Source of the DNA: Symsagittifera roscoffensis
Taxonomy: Eukaryota > Xenacoelomorpha > Acoela > Convolutidae
Direction of reading: 5' to 3'
Length of the DNA: 64,000 nt
NCBI RefSeq assembly: GCF_963678635.1
Contig: NC_087065.1
Span: 36,295,888-36,359,887 of the forward strand
Shown here: piece by piece, positions 17,207 through 26,220 of the stretch
How positions within the stretch are numbered: the first letter of the stretch is position 1
How the letters are laid out: each line of letters starts with the position of its first letter
Notes under the pieces: model-generated
What the model saw: the letters and a program-made list of their open reading frames with translations, nothing else
The model's database searches: none
What the model was told of the DNA's origin: nothing
Made by a program: the position numbers and the translations under genes

Positions 17207-19812
17207 AATTATTAATTTTTCTCCAAACCCTTTTTCTAATAACCTCAAATCAAAACATAAACCCTTCCCCTCGTACAGGACCACAAGATTTATTAGTAAC
17301 ACATTACGATTGCGAAGATAATGAACAAAAAACACTACATAAATATGCAATCAATCAGGTATCACAATGTGAAACAGAACCACAAGCTATAGAAACCACA
17401 GATATAATAGCAACACTCTATTCAAAAGCCCGAGCTACAACAGTTACAGGTTATAAATTCACAGCAACATTTTCCGAAAAGAAAGTACATTGTTCACAAG
17501 TCTCGAACGGAAACAAAAACCGACTTGACCATGAATCATTCTACCAAAGTAATATAGAACGTCTTTTACATCTCAATCCTGACGATTGTAAAAATGAATT
17601 ACTTAGACTAAACATCACACAAAATAAAAACTCCCAAAGAAAATTAGTTAATTTTCAAGTTTTTTCAGACTCTGTACATCAATCACAACTTGAAAGACAC
17701 CAAGGACATATAAAACTAGACGAAAAATACCCGTATAACGGCGCACACGGACGATTAACCTATGACCTACACGATAAACATTGGATACCACACATTGGTA
17801 TAAATAACCCATCAAACTGCAAAGCAGACACGAAAAATAAAGGATACCAAGAAATAATGTTTTTCGATTGGAAAATACAACTCGAAAAAATACAACTCAC
17901 ACGAGATTTATCTGATAATACAATGATCTATCAAGGAATCCGACTACCTTGTAAAAACGATCAAGGATATTGCGACCCTACAACAAGAACACAAGCAACA
18001 ATTGTTTGGTTCCCCGAAGACACATGTACAACATTTCAAGTAGCAAAAATACACGCTCGTATGATAAAATTTCACGAAAAATATTTCATACAATCAATTC
18101 CATATGAACAAGTCCATCCATCACGCAAACTAAGTTCCGATTTTAGAAACATAGACAATATAGAAAATAAATTGACACGTTTTCAAATATATCAAGAAAC
18201 AGAACTTGCATGTAAATACAGGAATCCACTTCACAGAACACAATACTCTGAAATATTAGTTGAATATGAAAAAGGATTCGACATGACCACTGGTAAAGTA
18301 AAAATCGACCCATACGCCACAGGTCATCCTCTAAACGAAGGAACATCCTATATACCAGTTAATTTTCAAAAAAGCAACGGACAACCTGGTGGACATCTAA
18401 AACCTTCTGACACCAGAAGCACACGCTTACAAGAATTATCACTAATGAATACTACATATTTTGGTAATATCCACTATGATATTCATTTGGATATGAAACT
18501 AGACTATACAATTAGCCGCATTTTTCAAGAAATGTCACTCTCCGAATTAGAAACACTACATCAACTATGCGAATTAGAACGAACACAAATACTACAATCA
18601 CTTGCACTAGCAGTATTAAAAATACCCTACGCAGGATACTTATTATCAGGAAATAGATCAAATTTTTTAGACTACGAAGGAAACATTTTATGGTTTTATA
18701 CTTGTACTAAAAAAGTATCACCACTATACGTTTTTGAAGATAAACGATGTTATAAAAGAATCCCTATCTTTTATAAGAATAAAGTACATTTCGTGGATAC
18801 ACTTTCACGAAGAACCTATTTCTGGGATACCGCAGTCCCATGTGGATCAGAAAATAGCCACAATGTAGTACAACTAAACCCTGATGAAAACAAATATTAT
18901 CTTCTCACTCCATATCCCACATTAATGCAATCACTCAAAAAATTTTCACCAGAAAGCATTCGCGCTATTGCTCGAAACCCAAATATAGACTTACAATCAA
19001 TAGGAATCTATTCAAAATCAGATATTCAACATCACATTAGAACACAACAATTCCAAGAATTATTAACACAAATGGACACTATACAAAGACAATCAATAGA
19101 CCAAAATTTACGCAAACTTGCAGAAACTGCAGGATTTGCCGATATCTACACGCAAGACTATAGCGGATATTTTAAAGACATTAAAGATTATATATATCTA
19201 AACGGCGAAAAATACCGTCCCCAAGATATATCACCAATTAACATTTTTAGCTTTGTTACACTCAAAAATGAGATCCTAGATTTTCTAGGATGGCCCTACT
19301 ACATCTTAGAAAAATTGACTATTTTATACGCAATGTTTAACTTTATTGGATTTCTTTTCTCACTCTTAAAAGGAATCTACAATACATGTGCTATACACAC
19401 ACAAGTAAACAGACAAGCAAGCGTAGCACGCATACTTTTTGCAGGATTTTTTGGAATTTTTTCCACATCTATAAACAAAATTCTTTTAGACGCACAAATA
19501 AAAGAATATAACACAAAAATAACAACACGACAAAATACATACGACGAAGAACATAACAATGTCGACCCACAGCCAACGGCACCACAATTACCACCCCTAC
19601 CAAATAACCATCCACTATCCCTAGTCCCACGAAATTTTAGAAATTTAGCAATCACACATAATCCAAACTTTAGACTCACCACATCACAAAGTCCCGTCCA
19701 ACATATAATGACACATCAATCACAAGATGATAATACTTACGAACAAATTATTGAACAACCACATACCACCGCTTTTCAATCTCAAAATAATAATTTTTTT
19801 AGCCCACGATGA
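17194..19812 (+). CDS. env: Envelope-like glycoprotein (872 aa)
   Basis: Its N-terminal signal peptide is residues 1-19 (KLLIFLQTLFLI core). A long Cys-containing ectodomain has N-glycosylation motifs at about N140, N419 and N487. A hydrophobic membrane segment lies near 706-729 (LYAMFNFIGFLFSLL), a second hydrophobic stretch near 745-762, and a ~110-residue Pro-rich tail follows. The part around residues 500-560 (paired Cys, CYKRIPIF, VPCG) reminds me of the glycoproteins of chuvirus-like negative-strand viruses captured by some invertebrate retroelements; this is from memory and untested. The tail carries PTAP at 794-797, a Tsg101-binding late-domain motif, which is unusual in an envelope tail. 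Its stop overlaps the next ORF as ATGA. The frame is unbroken. It would mediate attachment and fusion if the element forms enveloped particles. Confidence 0.7.
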   Translation: MYILKLLIFLQTLFLITSNQNINPSPRTGPQDLLVTHYDCEDNEQKTLHKYAINQVSQCETEPQAIETTDIIATLYSKARATTVTGYKFTATFSEKKVHCSQVSNGNKNRLDHESFYQSNIERLLHLNPDDCKNELLRLNITQNKNSQRKLVNFQVFSDSVHQSQLERHQGHIKLDEKYPYNGAHGRLTYDLHDKHWIPHIGINNPSNCKADTKNKGYQEIMFFDWKIQLEKIQLTRDLSDNTMIYQGIRLPCKNDQGYCDPTTRTQATIVWFPEDTCTTFQVAKIHARMIKFHEKYFIQSIPYEQVHPSRKLSSDFRNIDNIENKLTRFQIYQETELACKYRNPLHRTQYSEILVEYEKGFDMTTGKVKIDPYATGHPLNEGTSYIPVNFQKSNGQPGGHLKPSDTRSTRLQELSLMNTTYFGNIHYDIHLDMKLDYTISRIFQEMSLSELETLHQLCELERTQILQSLALAVLKIPYAGYLLSGNRSNFLDYEGNILWFYTCTKKVSPLYVFEDKRCYKRIPIFYKNKVHFVDTLSRRTYFWDTAVPCGSENSHNVVQLNPDENKYYLLTPYPTLMQSLKKFSPESIRAIARNPNIDLQSIGIYSKSDIQHHIRTQQFQELLTQMDTIQRQSIDQNLRKLAETAGFADIYTQDYSGYFKDIKDYIYLNGEKYRPQDISPINIFSFVTLKNEILDFLGWPYYILEKLTILYAMFNFIGFLFSLLKGIYNTCAIHTQVNRQASVARILFAGFFGIFSTSINKILLDAQIKEYNTKITTRQNTYDEEHNNVDPQPTAPQLPPLPNNHPLSLVPRNFRNLAITHNPNFRLTTSQSPVQHIMTHQSQDDNTYEQIIEQPHTTAFQSQNNNFFSPR

Positions 19813-21602
19813 GCCGCCAACTTGGATCACTCCATCGATCAAATTCCCATCCAACCAACCTTACCTCTTCAATCCCAATAATACCACTTTTTGCTTTTCC
19901 GCCACCCGATTTTCCATCTAGCAATGTAACATCAGGCATGAATTCCGACACTAACTCACAAATTTCAGTTTTATACTCCATTTCACAGCTAAATAACCCG
20001 AATATTGAAACCCCCGACGAATTTGCCGACTCAGAACCATCTCCATCCAATAATTTTCATAACCCTTCTCAGTTTTCTCAACCTCCTTTTCAACCCATAT
20101 TGTCAAATAACCCTGACCCCATCACTCCTACACCCTCTTATGCTTCCCAAGTTACCCCAACCTACTCCTCATACCATTCTGACCAATCATCTCCAGACAC
20201 CCCCCGAATCTCCCCAGAGCTAGACAATTTTATTACCCTCCAACAACAACCCTACCACCTTAACACCCCGACCATAAACCAAATCTCCTCCACTACAAAT
20301 TCATCCAATCCCCCTACACCCTCTTCAAATTATACTGAATCATTAGCACCATCATCCACATCAACTGAATCCTCACTCAACACTAATAGAGCTTACCGCA
20401 CTTTTAAAAGAAAGTTCCCCAACCATCCTTTCCCAACAAAACCAGGAACAGCCCGTGAATACATCAACCACCCCCAGCATACTAACACCAAAGAATTTTT
20501 AGCTATCACTTTACCCTCATTTCCACAATACACCTTAAACACCCCTCATGACGCTAACGAAACACGCAACTTTGTAGACGAATACGTTTTAATGCCCACT
20601 CTCTCTTGGACCTCATACTATCATTTCACTAACCCTCTTTGCTTACCTTTAACCAACACATCCATCGATATAGACCGAAACAAAGACATGCTATATCGAC
20701 TAACTACACCACTCACCGCTAGACAATTTACTTACGTAGGATATAAAAAATCACTAAAAATACACACTGCACCTAGAGCTAATGAATATACACTAGAATA
20801 CTACGATCACAACATCATCAGAGCTAACCAAGATCAATTCTTAGACGACGATCGCTTCGCTAACCCACAAATCACCGAGAAATTTTTCATCAAGACACCA
20901 TATGTATTTACACTAAACATCTTCGACCGAAAGTTTGATCACATTATTTCAGAAGCACTAACAAGCACACAAGCGTACGAAAGTTTTAAAGAACGCTTCC
21001 AAATCTTTTCACTAACCTTTCATTTCCTTGCACCACACGAAAGAGATTTACACTGCTCACACGATATTATGTTGCGAACTAAACAAACACATACATACAG
21101 TTACTATCGTTTCATCCAAAATCACTTTGACCTCCACACACCCTCTAGACAACCACACCATCGCTTTCAATTCATCAATTCAAAATACACTTCACCGTAT
21201 TTCCTAAATTTCACATATTGTATTAAAGATACTAACCTTCATGGTATTCTTCGTAACTATGACCCCATAACCCAAATGTACATTTTCTGCCCCATCACCA
21301 AGACCTTCAACGCCGAAGAATCCCGACCCTTCCTTATCCCGCACGAGTTTGTACAGCCTATAGAAATCCCCATTTTAGAATTCATCCACAACACTAAATT
21401 TAACCACAAATTATATAACTTAATCCAAAACACACCTTATGAGTTTGCAGTTGGCACTGAAGAACTAACCACTATCAAGGCACTCCAATTGCTTTGGCCA
21501 CTGCTTCAAACTAAAAATATCATCCGCATCTTAGCTAAACTACTAACAACTTCAGAACTAATTCACGACATCTTCCCCCACGGTTTTTTCCCTGACGACT
21601 AA
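19809..21602 (+). CDS. 597-aa protein of unknown function downstream of env
   Basis: It starts in the ATGA overlap with the env-like stop. Residues 1 to about 190 are Ser/Pro/Thr/Asn-rich and probably disordered. Residues about 195-597 look globular, beginning with a basic patch (RTFKRKF), rich in His, Phe and Tyr, with few Cys and no membrane segment or signal peptide. Architecture (disordered Pro/Ser N-terminus, folded C-terminus) resembles the Met-less ORF, although I see no clear sequence identity. No known retroviral accessory family is recognised. Position and overlap suggest co-translation with env by reinitiation. Candidate roles such as tegument-like, regulatory or anti-defence protein are speculation. 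Its stop is followed immediately by a strong splice donor. Confidence 0.75.
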   Translation: MSRQLGSLHRSNSHPTNLTSSIPIIPLFAFPPPDFPSSNVTSGMNSDTNSQISVLYSISQLNNPNIETPDEFADSEPSPSNNFHNPSQFSQPPFQPILSNNPDPITPTPSYASQVTPTYSSYHSDQSSPDTPRISPELDNFITLQQQPYHLNTPTINQISSTTNSSNPPTPSSNYTESLAPSSTSTESSLNTNRAYRTFKRKFPNHPFPTKPGTAREYINHPQHTNTKEFLAITLPSFPQYTLNTPHDANETRNFVDEYVLMPTLSWTSYYHFTNPLCLPLTNTSIDIDRNKDMLYRLTTPLTARQFTYVGYKKSLKIHTAPRANEYTLEYYDHNIIRANQDQFLDDDRFANPQITEKFFIKTPYVFTLNIFDRKFDHIISEALTSTQAYESFKERFQIFSLTFHFLAPHERDLHCSHDIMLRTKQTHTYSYYRFIQNHFDLHTPSRQPHHRFQFINSKYTSPYFLNFTYCIKDTNLHGILRNYDPITQMYIFCPITKTFNAEESRPFLIPHEFVQPIEIPILEFIHNTKFNHKLYNLIQNTPYEFAVGTEELTTIKALQLLWPLLQTKNIIRILAKLLTTSELIHDIFPHGFFPDD

Positions 21603-21605
21603 CAG

Positions 21606-21684
21606 GTAAGTATGAATTAAATGAATATTACTAACTAATTAAAATATTAAAAAACTCACCATTCTTTATTCATGTTTTCTTTAG
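21606..21684 (+). other. Putative 79-nt intron in the 3' untranslated region
   Basis: CAG|GTAAGTATG begins one base after the last ORF's stop codon. A T-rich tract ending TTTTCTTTAG closes at 21684. Both sites fit metazoan consensus well. Because the integrated copy retains it, the genomic RNA that was reverse-transcribed was unspliced here. Confidence 0.45.
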
Positions 21685-23210
21685 ATTTTTAGCCTTCATC
21701 TTCGATCATCTGAAAAATTCACAAAAAAAAAATAAAAAATAGCAAACTTCTTCAAAACTGTTTAAGACCCTTTTAACTTTTGCACCAACAATTAAATAAA
21801 TATAATACCAATGCAGTAAATTAATTTATAAAATTTTCCCCCAAAGCAGTAAATCTACATATGATGAAAATTTGTATCTTAAAATTCCCCCATTACTAGC
21901 AGTAAATTTCCAAATTCTATGCAGTAAATTAATAAAATGCAATTGCAGTACTAACCTTTTGATATTTTCATTCATTCGCACAGAAATTCTATCCACACTC
22001 GCACAGCTCGCCCACGAAGAATTGTTTAAAATAATGAATTTCAGTTTCAAGTTTTCACACTCAACAACTCTAACATATAATAACAAGTTTCAAACTTTCC
22101 TTTAACCCGGTTGGAAAGGAATCATATACTAAACAAAACTAACCAACGCAGCTTACTAAATACCACAAATCATAAAATAACAGCATGACTAAGAAAAGGA
22201 AACCAACGGTACCCAAACCGGATTAACCCAGTTTAAAACTGGATAATTTATTCTTTTGAAGACTATTACAAAGTCTTAGAAAGAAATAATAAAACACAAA
22301 AAAGTCGAAAGACAAACCCATACCACAAACAATTTGCTTTTTGAACAAAGTACATAACCAACAAGACATAAGTAAAACCACAACAAACCCAACATAAAAT
22401 GTTGTCACATAACAGGACTCCTCATAAAAACCGCATGAAATCATACTCCCACACCTGGCCTAACCCACCAGGAAAGGACGTCCTGAGCATGCTCTATAGC
22501 CGGCCTAACCCACCGCGCTACATCCACGCTTTGTGACCACACCTTTATTTTTAATAAGAGCTACTCAAGGGTGAGTAACTCTTCAAAATAACCGAACTAA
22601 AACAAAAAGCTTTTGTGAAAACAACTAACTAAAATCATTATTAAAAAATATATTAAACTAATAAAAGATTTATAAAATGTAAAATTACATGATGCAATAT
22701 ATAGATCAGAATACAACACCAAGGACGAACATCAAAAGACAAGACGACCTCACTACACTCGAGAGAGAATGACCAACTACAATCGATATGCCGCTCACAA
22801 TCACAACTCAAAGGATTTAGAGTACGACTTGACTTCGCAGAAAAGGACTTCATTGAACTAGACCAATGACCACCTCGATGTTCAAGTATACGTACAGATC
22901 CGAGTAACCAGGCATCCCCTCCACGCACAATCTCCACGCCATTCCCGAGCTAGATCAAACACAAAAGAAGTTCTCTCCGAAGAACAGAAAAACCTGACAT
23001 AGCCAACCATTCTGAAACCAGAATTGATGCTGTTGCAGAGACTCAGTCGTTGTCACAAGAAGAACACAACGTCTTGTGTCCTCAATTCCAGATCCCTGGA
23101 ACTTCCTTAACAAAAAGGAAACAAAAGAAAAATGATGTTCGCCAAATACCAACGTCCATCATCCATCCTTGAACTACAGAAGAACTGTTCTAAAAAACTC
23201 TGTAAAACCC
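21685..23210 (+). other. 3' untranslated region of the retroelement
   Basis: About 1.5 kb with no convincing ORF. It includes the GCAGTAAAT cluster (21813-21950), a CCTAACCCACC pair near 22460 and 22505, and a GGATTAACCCAGTTTAAAACTGG-type hairpin region near 22220. Minus-strand frames here are short and patternless. RNA export or packaging signals are plausible. Confidence 0.4.
21813..21950 (+). repeat. Cluster of GCAGTAAAT motifs
   Basis: Exact GCAGTAAAT at 21813, 21846, 21899 and 21921, with a fifth partial copy (GCAGTA) at 21945. Three are preceded by AT or T and followed by TAAT or T. Clustered short motifs in a viral 3' untranslated region suggest an RNA-protein binding element. Confidence 0.5.
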
Positions 23211-23217
23211 GGATGGG
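23211..23217 (+). promoter_or_regulatory. Short polypurine tract before the 3' LTR
   Basis: GGATGGG abuts the TGG of the 3' LTR. It is purine-rich with one T and short for a polypurine tract, but it is in the expected position for plus-strand priming. Confidence 0.45.
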
Positions 23218-23627
23218 TGGAACCTGATCTAAACTATATTTTATGATTGGATAAATTAAATGTTTTACCAATGTAAAGTATTTAATATTAACCAATCATG
23301 ATCCATCTAACTAACAACCCACTTATTTGTAAGTGCTGAAGTTACTTGTAATTTCAGCACCAGAGAGATTTGAATTTAACTTAGAAATTAGTTGGACTCT
23401 CCCGAGCACTTCAGCAGCCGCAATAAACCAGTATACCCTAGATCTATTGAGCCTAGCAGAGACTAGTTAAACAACCTGAGACTAGATAGTATAAGAGTAA
23501 GATTAGGATCGGTATTAGACTAAGAAGTTGCACGAATCTATCCGGCCGAAAATAAGATAGCGTGACGAGCAGACGGTGTACCCTATCCGAAATTACTCTA
23601 TGAGTTATACACCCCAGTCATAACTCA
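23218..23627 (+). repeat. 3' LTR (410 bp)
   Basis: Copy of 4721-5130 with a single visible difference near the end. It ends TAACTCA and is followed by an AT dinucleotide run (ATATATATATATG). The right flank does not repeat the left flank. Confidence 0.95.
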
Positions 23628-25401
23628 ATATATATATATGTTGGAAAATTTCTTTATTTGTTTTAATCTTAAGGTTGGGTATTCAACAGTTTTTTTTGTA
23701 TCTTTTTCTTAACATTTTTTTTCGTAAAAGTTAATTGTCTGATCTGCTAAGTTTCTACAAAATCTATCACAAAATAGTGTAGCGGCTTAACTGACAACCG
23801 TTCCGGTCCTTGAATAGCTACAATTGTTTTAGTGTGTCGGGAGGATACTAGTTAGTTTTCATGTTGACATTCAAGTATCCCGCAAAAAGTTTTTTTTGTG
23901 AAGCAAAACGTCCAGCAGCATTTCAAACAACGTGAAGTATATTTCCCCATTATAGCACAGGCTGAACATATAATATCGCTTTACTAGATAAAAATTTAAA
24001 TAAACCGCCCTAGTTATTCTTACTTCTGTTTTCTCAGTCCAAATAAATCACCGAGACGCACGCCGCTTGAATTGGGCGTGGAAATTGCACAGAGCGAACG
24101 AAGTCTGATTTTTTAGTAGATGTCGAAGTTATCCCAATCTTAAATCGATTGGAAAAACATGCTGTCTTCCGGATTAAAGTAAGTCCGAGCATAACGCTTT
24201 TCCTGTGAATTTCTCTTGAACTAGTGTAAAGGACAGGAAAGGATTTCAAGACAAAAAAAATGATACAAAAATATATCTTAAAATAAATTCTTTTAGATGC
24301 CAGTAGTCGAAATATTGAACAAACTCAATCGTTTTGGTTTTTGAACTAGAGAGCATTAATTATTTTTTGTCTTCACGTGCAGGAATTTGTTGTTTTTTGA
24401 AAAAAGGTCATTTTTAAAGCTAGTTTTGGAGATTGTTGAAACGACAGGACTGATTGTGACTCGAGAGGGAAGTGCGATTTTTTTGTTTTCATGCCGGAAA
24501 ACTTCAATCAACTAAGCTACTTCTGTTTTTTTTTTCGTTTCCCACTTTTTCCGGCACTTTTTCCGTTTCCTCTCCACCGCACGTAAGCATCAATTTTACG
24601 GTGTAACGAGGGTTTTCACAGGGTTGCGTATGAAGACCAAATATGTTTGTCATTGTCCAATTAATCAGCATACCAATTTTTGTATCAATCGGTATGCGGA
24701 TTAAAAATTTGCAGGTGGGTAGAACAGTAAAAAAAGCCAAAAGACGGTTTTTGGGCTACAAACTAGTAGCGATTAAAATAATTGAAGTTTTCACACTGTC
24801 AGTATGTGGTTTCCTTCCAAACCTTAATATAATAGCCCTGGTTAAATGAGACTCTTTGATCAAGACTCATATTTCATTCAAAATATGTAGAGACTCCAGA
24901 ATTAGTTATTGAAGAAGTGTTGGTTTTGAATAAAATTTTTTGTTGGTTTGAACAAAAAACTGAGTATTTCATTGATTTATTGTTTCAAAGCCCACGAAAG
25001 CACTACAAATCTTGATATATTACCTAAATCTACTATTTAGTGATATGTTTGTAAAATGATTCAATTAAACAAACTTGATTTTCAAGTTAACAATTCCGAG
25101 TTTCGGAGGATTCAGTAAATTATGATGATCTAAACCTGCTATTTTTGCGCGATCTAATTGTAACAGCTTGAAAATCGCCAATGTCCTGAAGTCAAATTTT
25201 AAAAAGCGCCGTTGTGATTTTCAAGTTTTGGGGTTTTAAAATTGTGTTTTTAGGGTTCTGGAAAAATTAGCATATCTTCACTTTACCCTCATTGAATATC
25301 TGGCAATCATCGTAACCTCTGAATTGGCTCAGTTAAGAACATATTTCGAGAAAACTAAAGATATCAAAATTAGTGGCAGAAATGATTCCGATATTACTCC
25401 C
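23628..25401. other. AT-rich intergenic sequence
   Basis: No supported gene. Frames at 24034-24249, 24504-24740 (both minus) and 24643-24849 (plus) overlap each other and show no domain, signal or splice pattern. Confidence 0.45.
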
Positions 25402-25509
25402 AAAGCATTCAGTACAATAGAACAGACCACTCACTTCAAGTATCTCTGCAGTATCATACCTTCTGATGGCAGTCCTTAAAGAGCATTCAAAACACCGATT
25501 AAGAAGTGA
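25402..25509 (+). pseudogene. LINE reverse transcriptase relic (C-terminal part)
   Basis: Translation gives a HFKYLCSIIPSDG stretch followed by an in-frame stop and a KTPIKK continuation. This matches the conserved FKYLG..I..DG segment near the end of LINE-type reverse transcriptase domains. Only this short piece survives, with at least two in-frame stops. It lies between 17-bp perfect inverted repeats at 25421-25437 and 25503-25519. Confidence 0.4.
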
Positions 25510-25519
25510 GTGGTCTGTT
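25421..25519. repeat. 17-bp perfect inverted repeat pair inside the LINE relic
   Basis: AACAGACCACTCACTTC (25421-25437) is exactly reverse-complemented at 25503-25519, with a 65-bp spacer. Confidence 0.6.
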
Positions 25520-25970
25520 TATTTGCAGGTGGAGGACAAAATCACCCTCTCCACTCATAAAAGCCTGCTAAAATCTGGTTCCTAAAAAGTTTTGTAGCCA
25601 AATTTTAGTGAATGGGTAGACTACCTGCAAAGTTGCCATCAAGAGGTCTTTTAGACACTCATTAACAACTAAATCAACTCCCTCCTCTCTTACGCTAAAT
25701 TGGCGGTCCTTTGCATCAAAAATTTAGTTATTTACTAGAAAGGTTTACTGTCTCGTGTCGTCCGCTGTATGACTGCAGAAAAAGGCAGAAAACCAAATAT
25801 GAAGAATACAGTAAACAAAAAAGCAGCGTCAACAACTTTCATAACATATAACTTATGAAAACTTTTTAACTGTCTCATTTGAGGAGAGTTTTTGTTCCGA
25901 CCACTAAAATTTGTTGTTTTTTTATTGTTTAATTTCCCACGTAAAATCAGTTACCCGAAGTAATCATAAG
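25510..25970. other. Intergenic, no gene seen
   Basis: AT-rich sequence without coding signal. A short continuation of the LINE relic is possible up to about 25700 but is too decayed to call. Confidence 0.4.
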
Positions 25971-26030
25971 CATTGATATAGATATAGATATTGATATAGA
26001 TAGAAATATAAAAATAGATAGAAACTTTTA
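25971..26030. repeat. GATATA-type microsatellite
   Basis: Imperfect tandem GATATA/GATAGA units. Confidence 0.7.
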
Positions 26031-26049
26031 TGTGTTAAGACACTAAAAA

Positions 26050-26220
26050 AACCCTGTTTTGAAAAAACAGGTCAAACAGCCGTTTTTTGGATCGTCTTGG
26101 AAAATGTTGACAAAAAATTGCGCTTTTTTGACCCGCGCTCCCCCCTAAAAATTAGTATATATTGGCGCCAGATGCGCCTTTAGAAAATTTTGACCCGCGC
26201 TCCCCCAAAATCCGCCCCTG
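26050..26220 (+). mobile_element. 5'-truncated hAT-type MITE fragment
   Basis: It shares CGCGCTCCCC, TTAGTATATATTGGCGCC, GCCTTTAGAAAA and the terminal ATCCGCCCCTG with the fuller copies at 29641 and 32017. The left terminus is missing, so no target-site duplication can be checked. Confidence 0.6.

Larger units (their letters stand above)
4721..23627 (+). mobile_element. Giant, apparently intact Ty3/gypsy-type LTR retroelement with envelope and accessory ORFs (18,907 bp)
   Basis: Two 410-bp LTRs (4721-5130, 23218-23627) differ at one position. They bracket a primer binding site, a 1.25-kb leader, seven + strand open frames and a 1.6-kb 3' untranslated region. Order: small basic ORF (6382), gag-pol (6824), two membrane micro-ORFs (15649, 15876), a Met-less ORF (16070), env-like (17194), unknown ORF (19809). 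No frame is broken. Typical gypsy elements and retroviruses are 5-12 kb, so this one is unusually long, comparable only to giant elements such as the planarian Burro family. Near-identical LTRs and intact frames indicate recent insertion. The plus strand is strongly A-rich and G-poor throughout the coding part, unlike the flanks. No target-site duplication was found. Confidence 0.93.

Noticed and set aside
19377..20050. Minus-strand frames opposite env and the 597-aa ORF
   Set aside because: Antisense shadows of intact sense genes; composition reflects the complement of A/C-rich codons.
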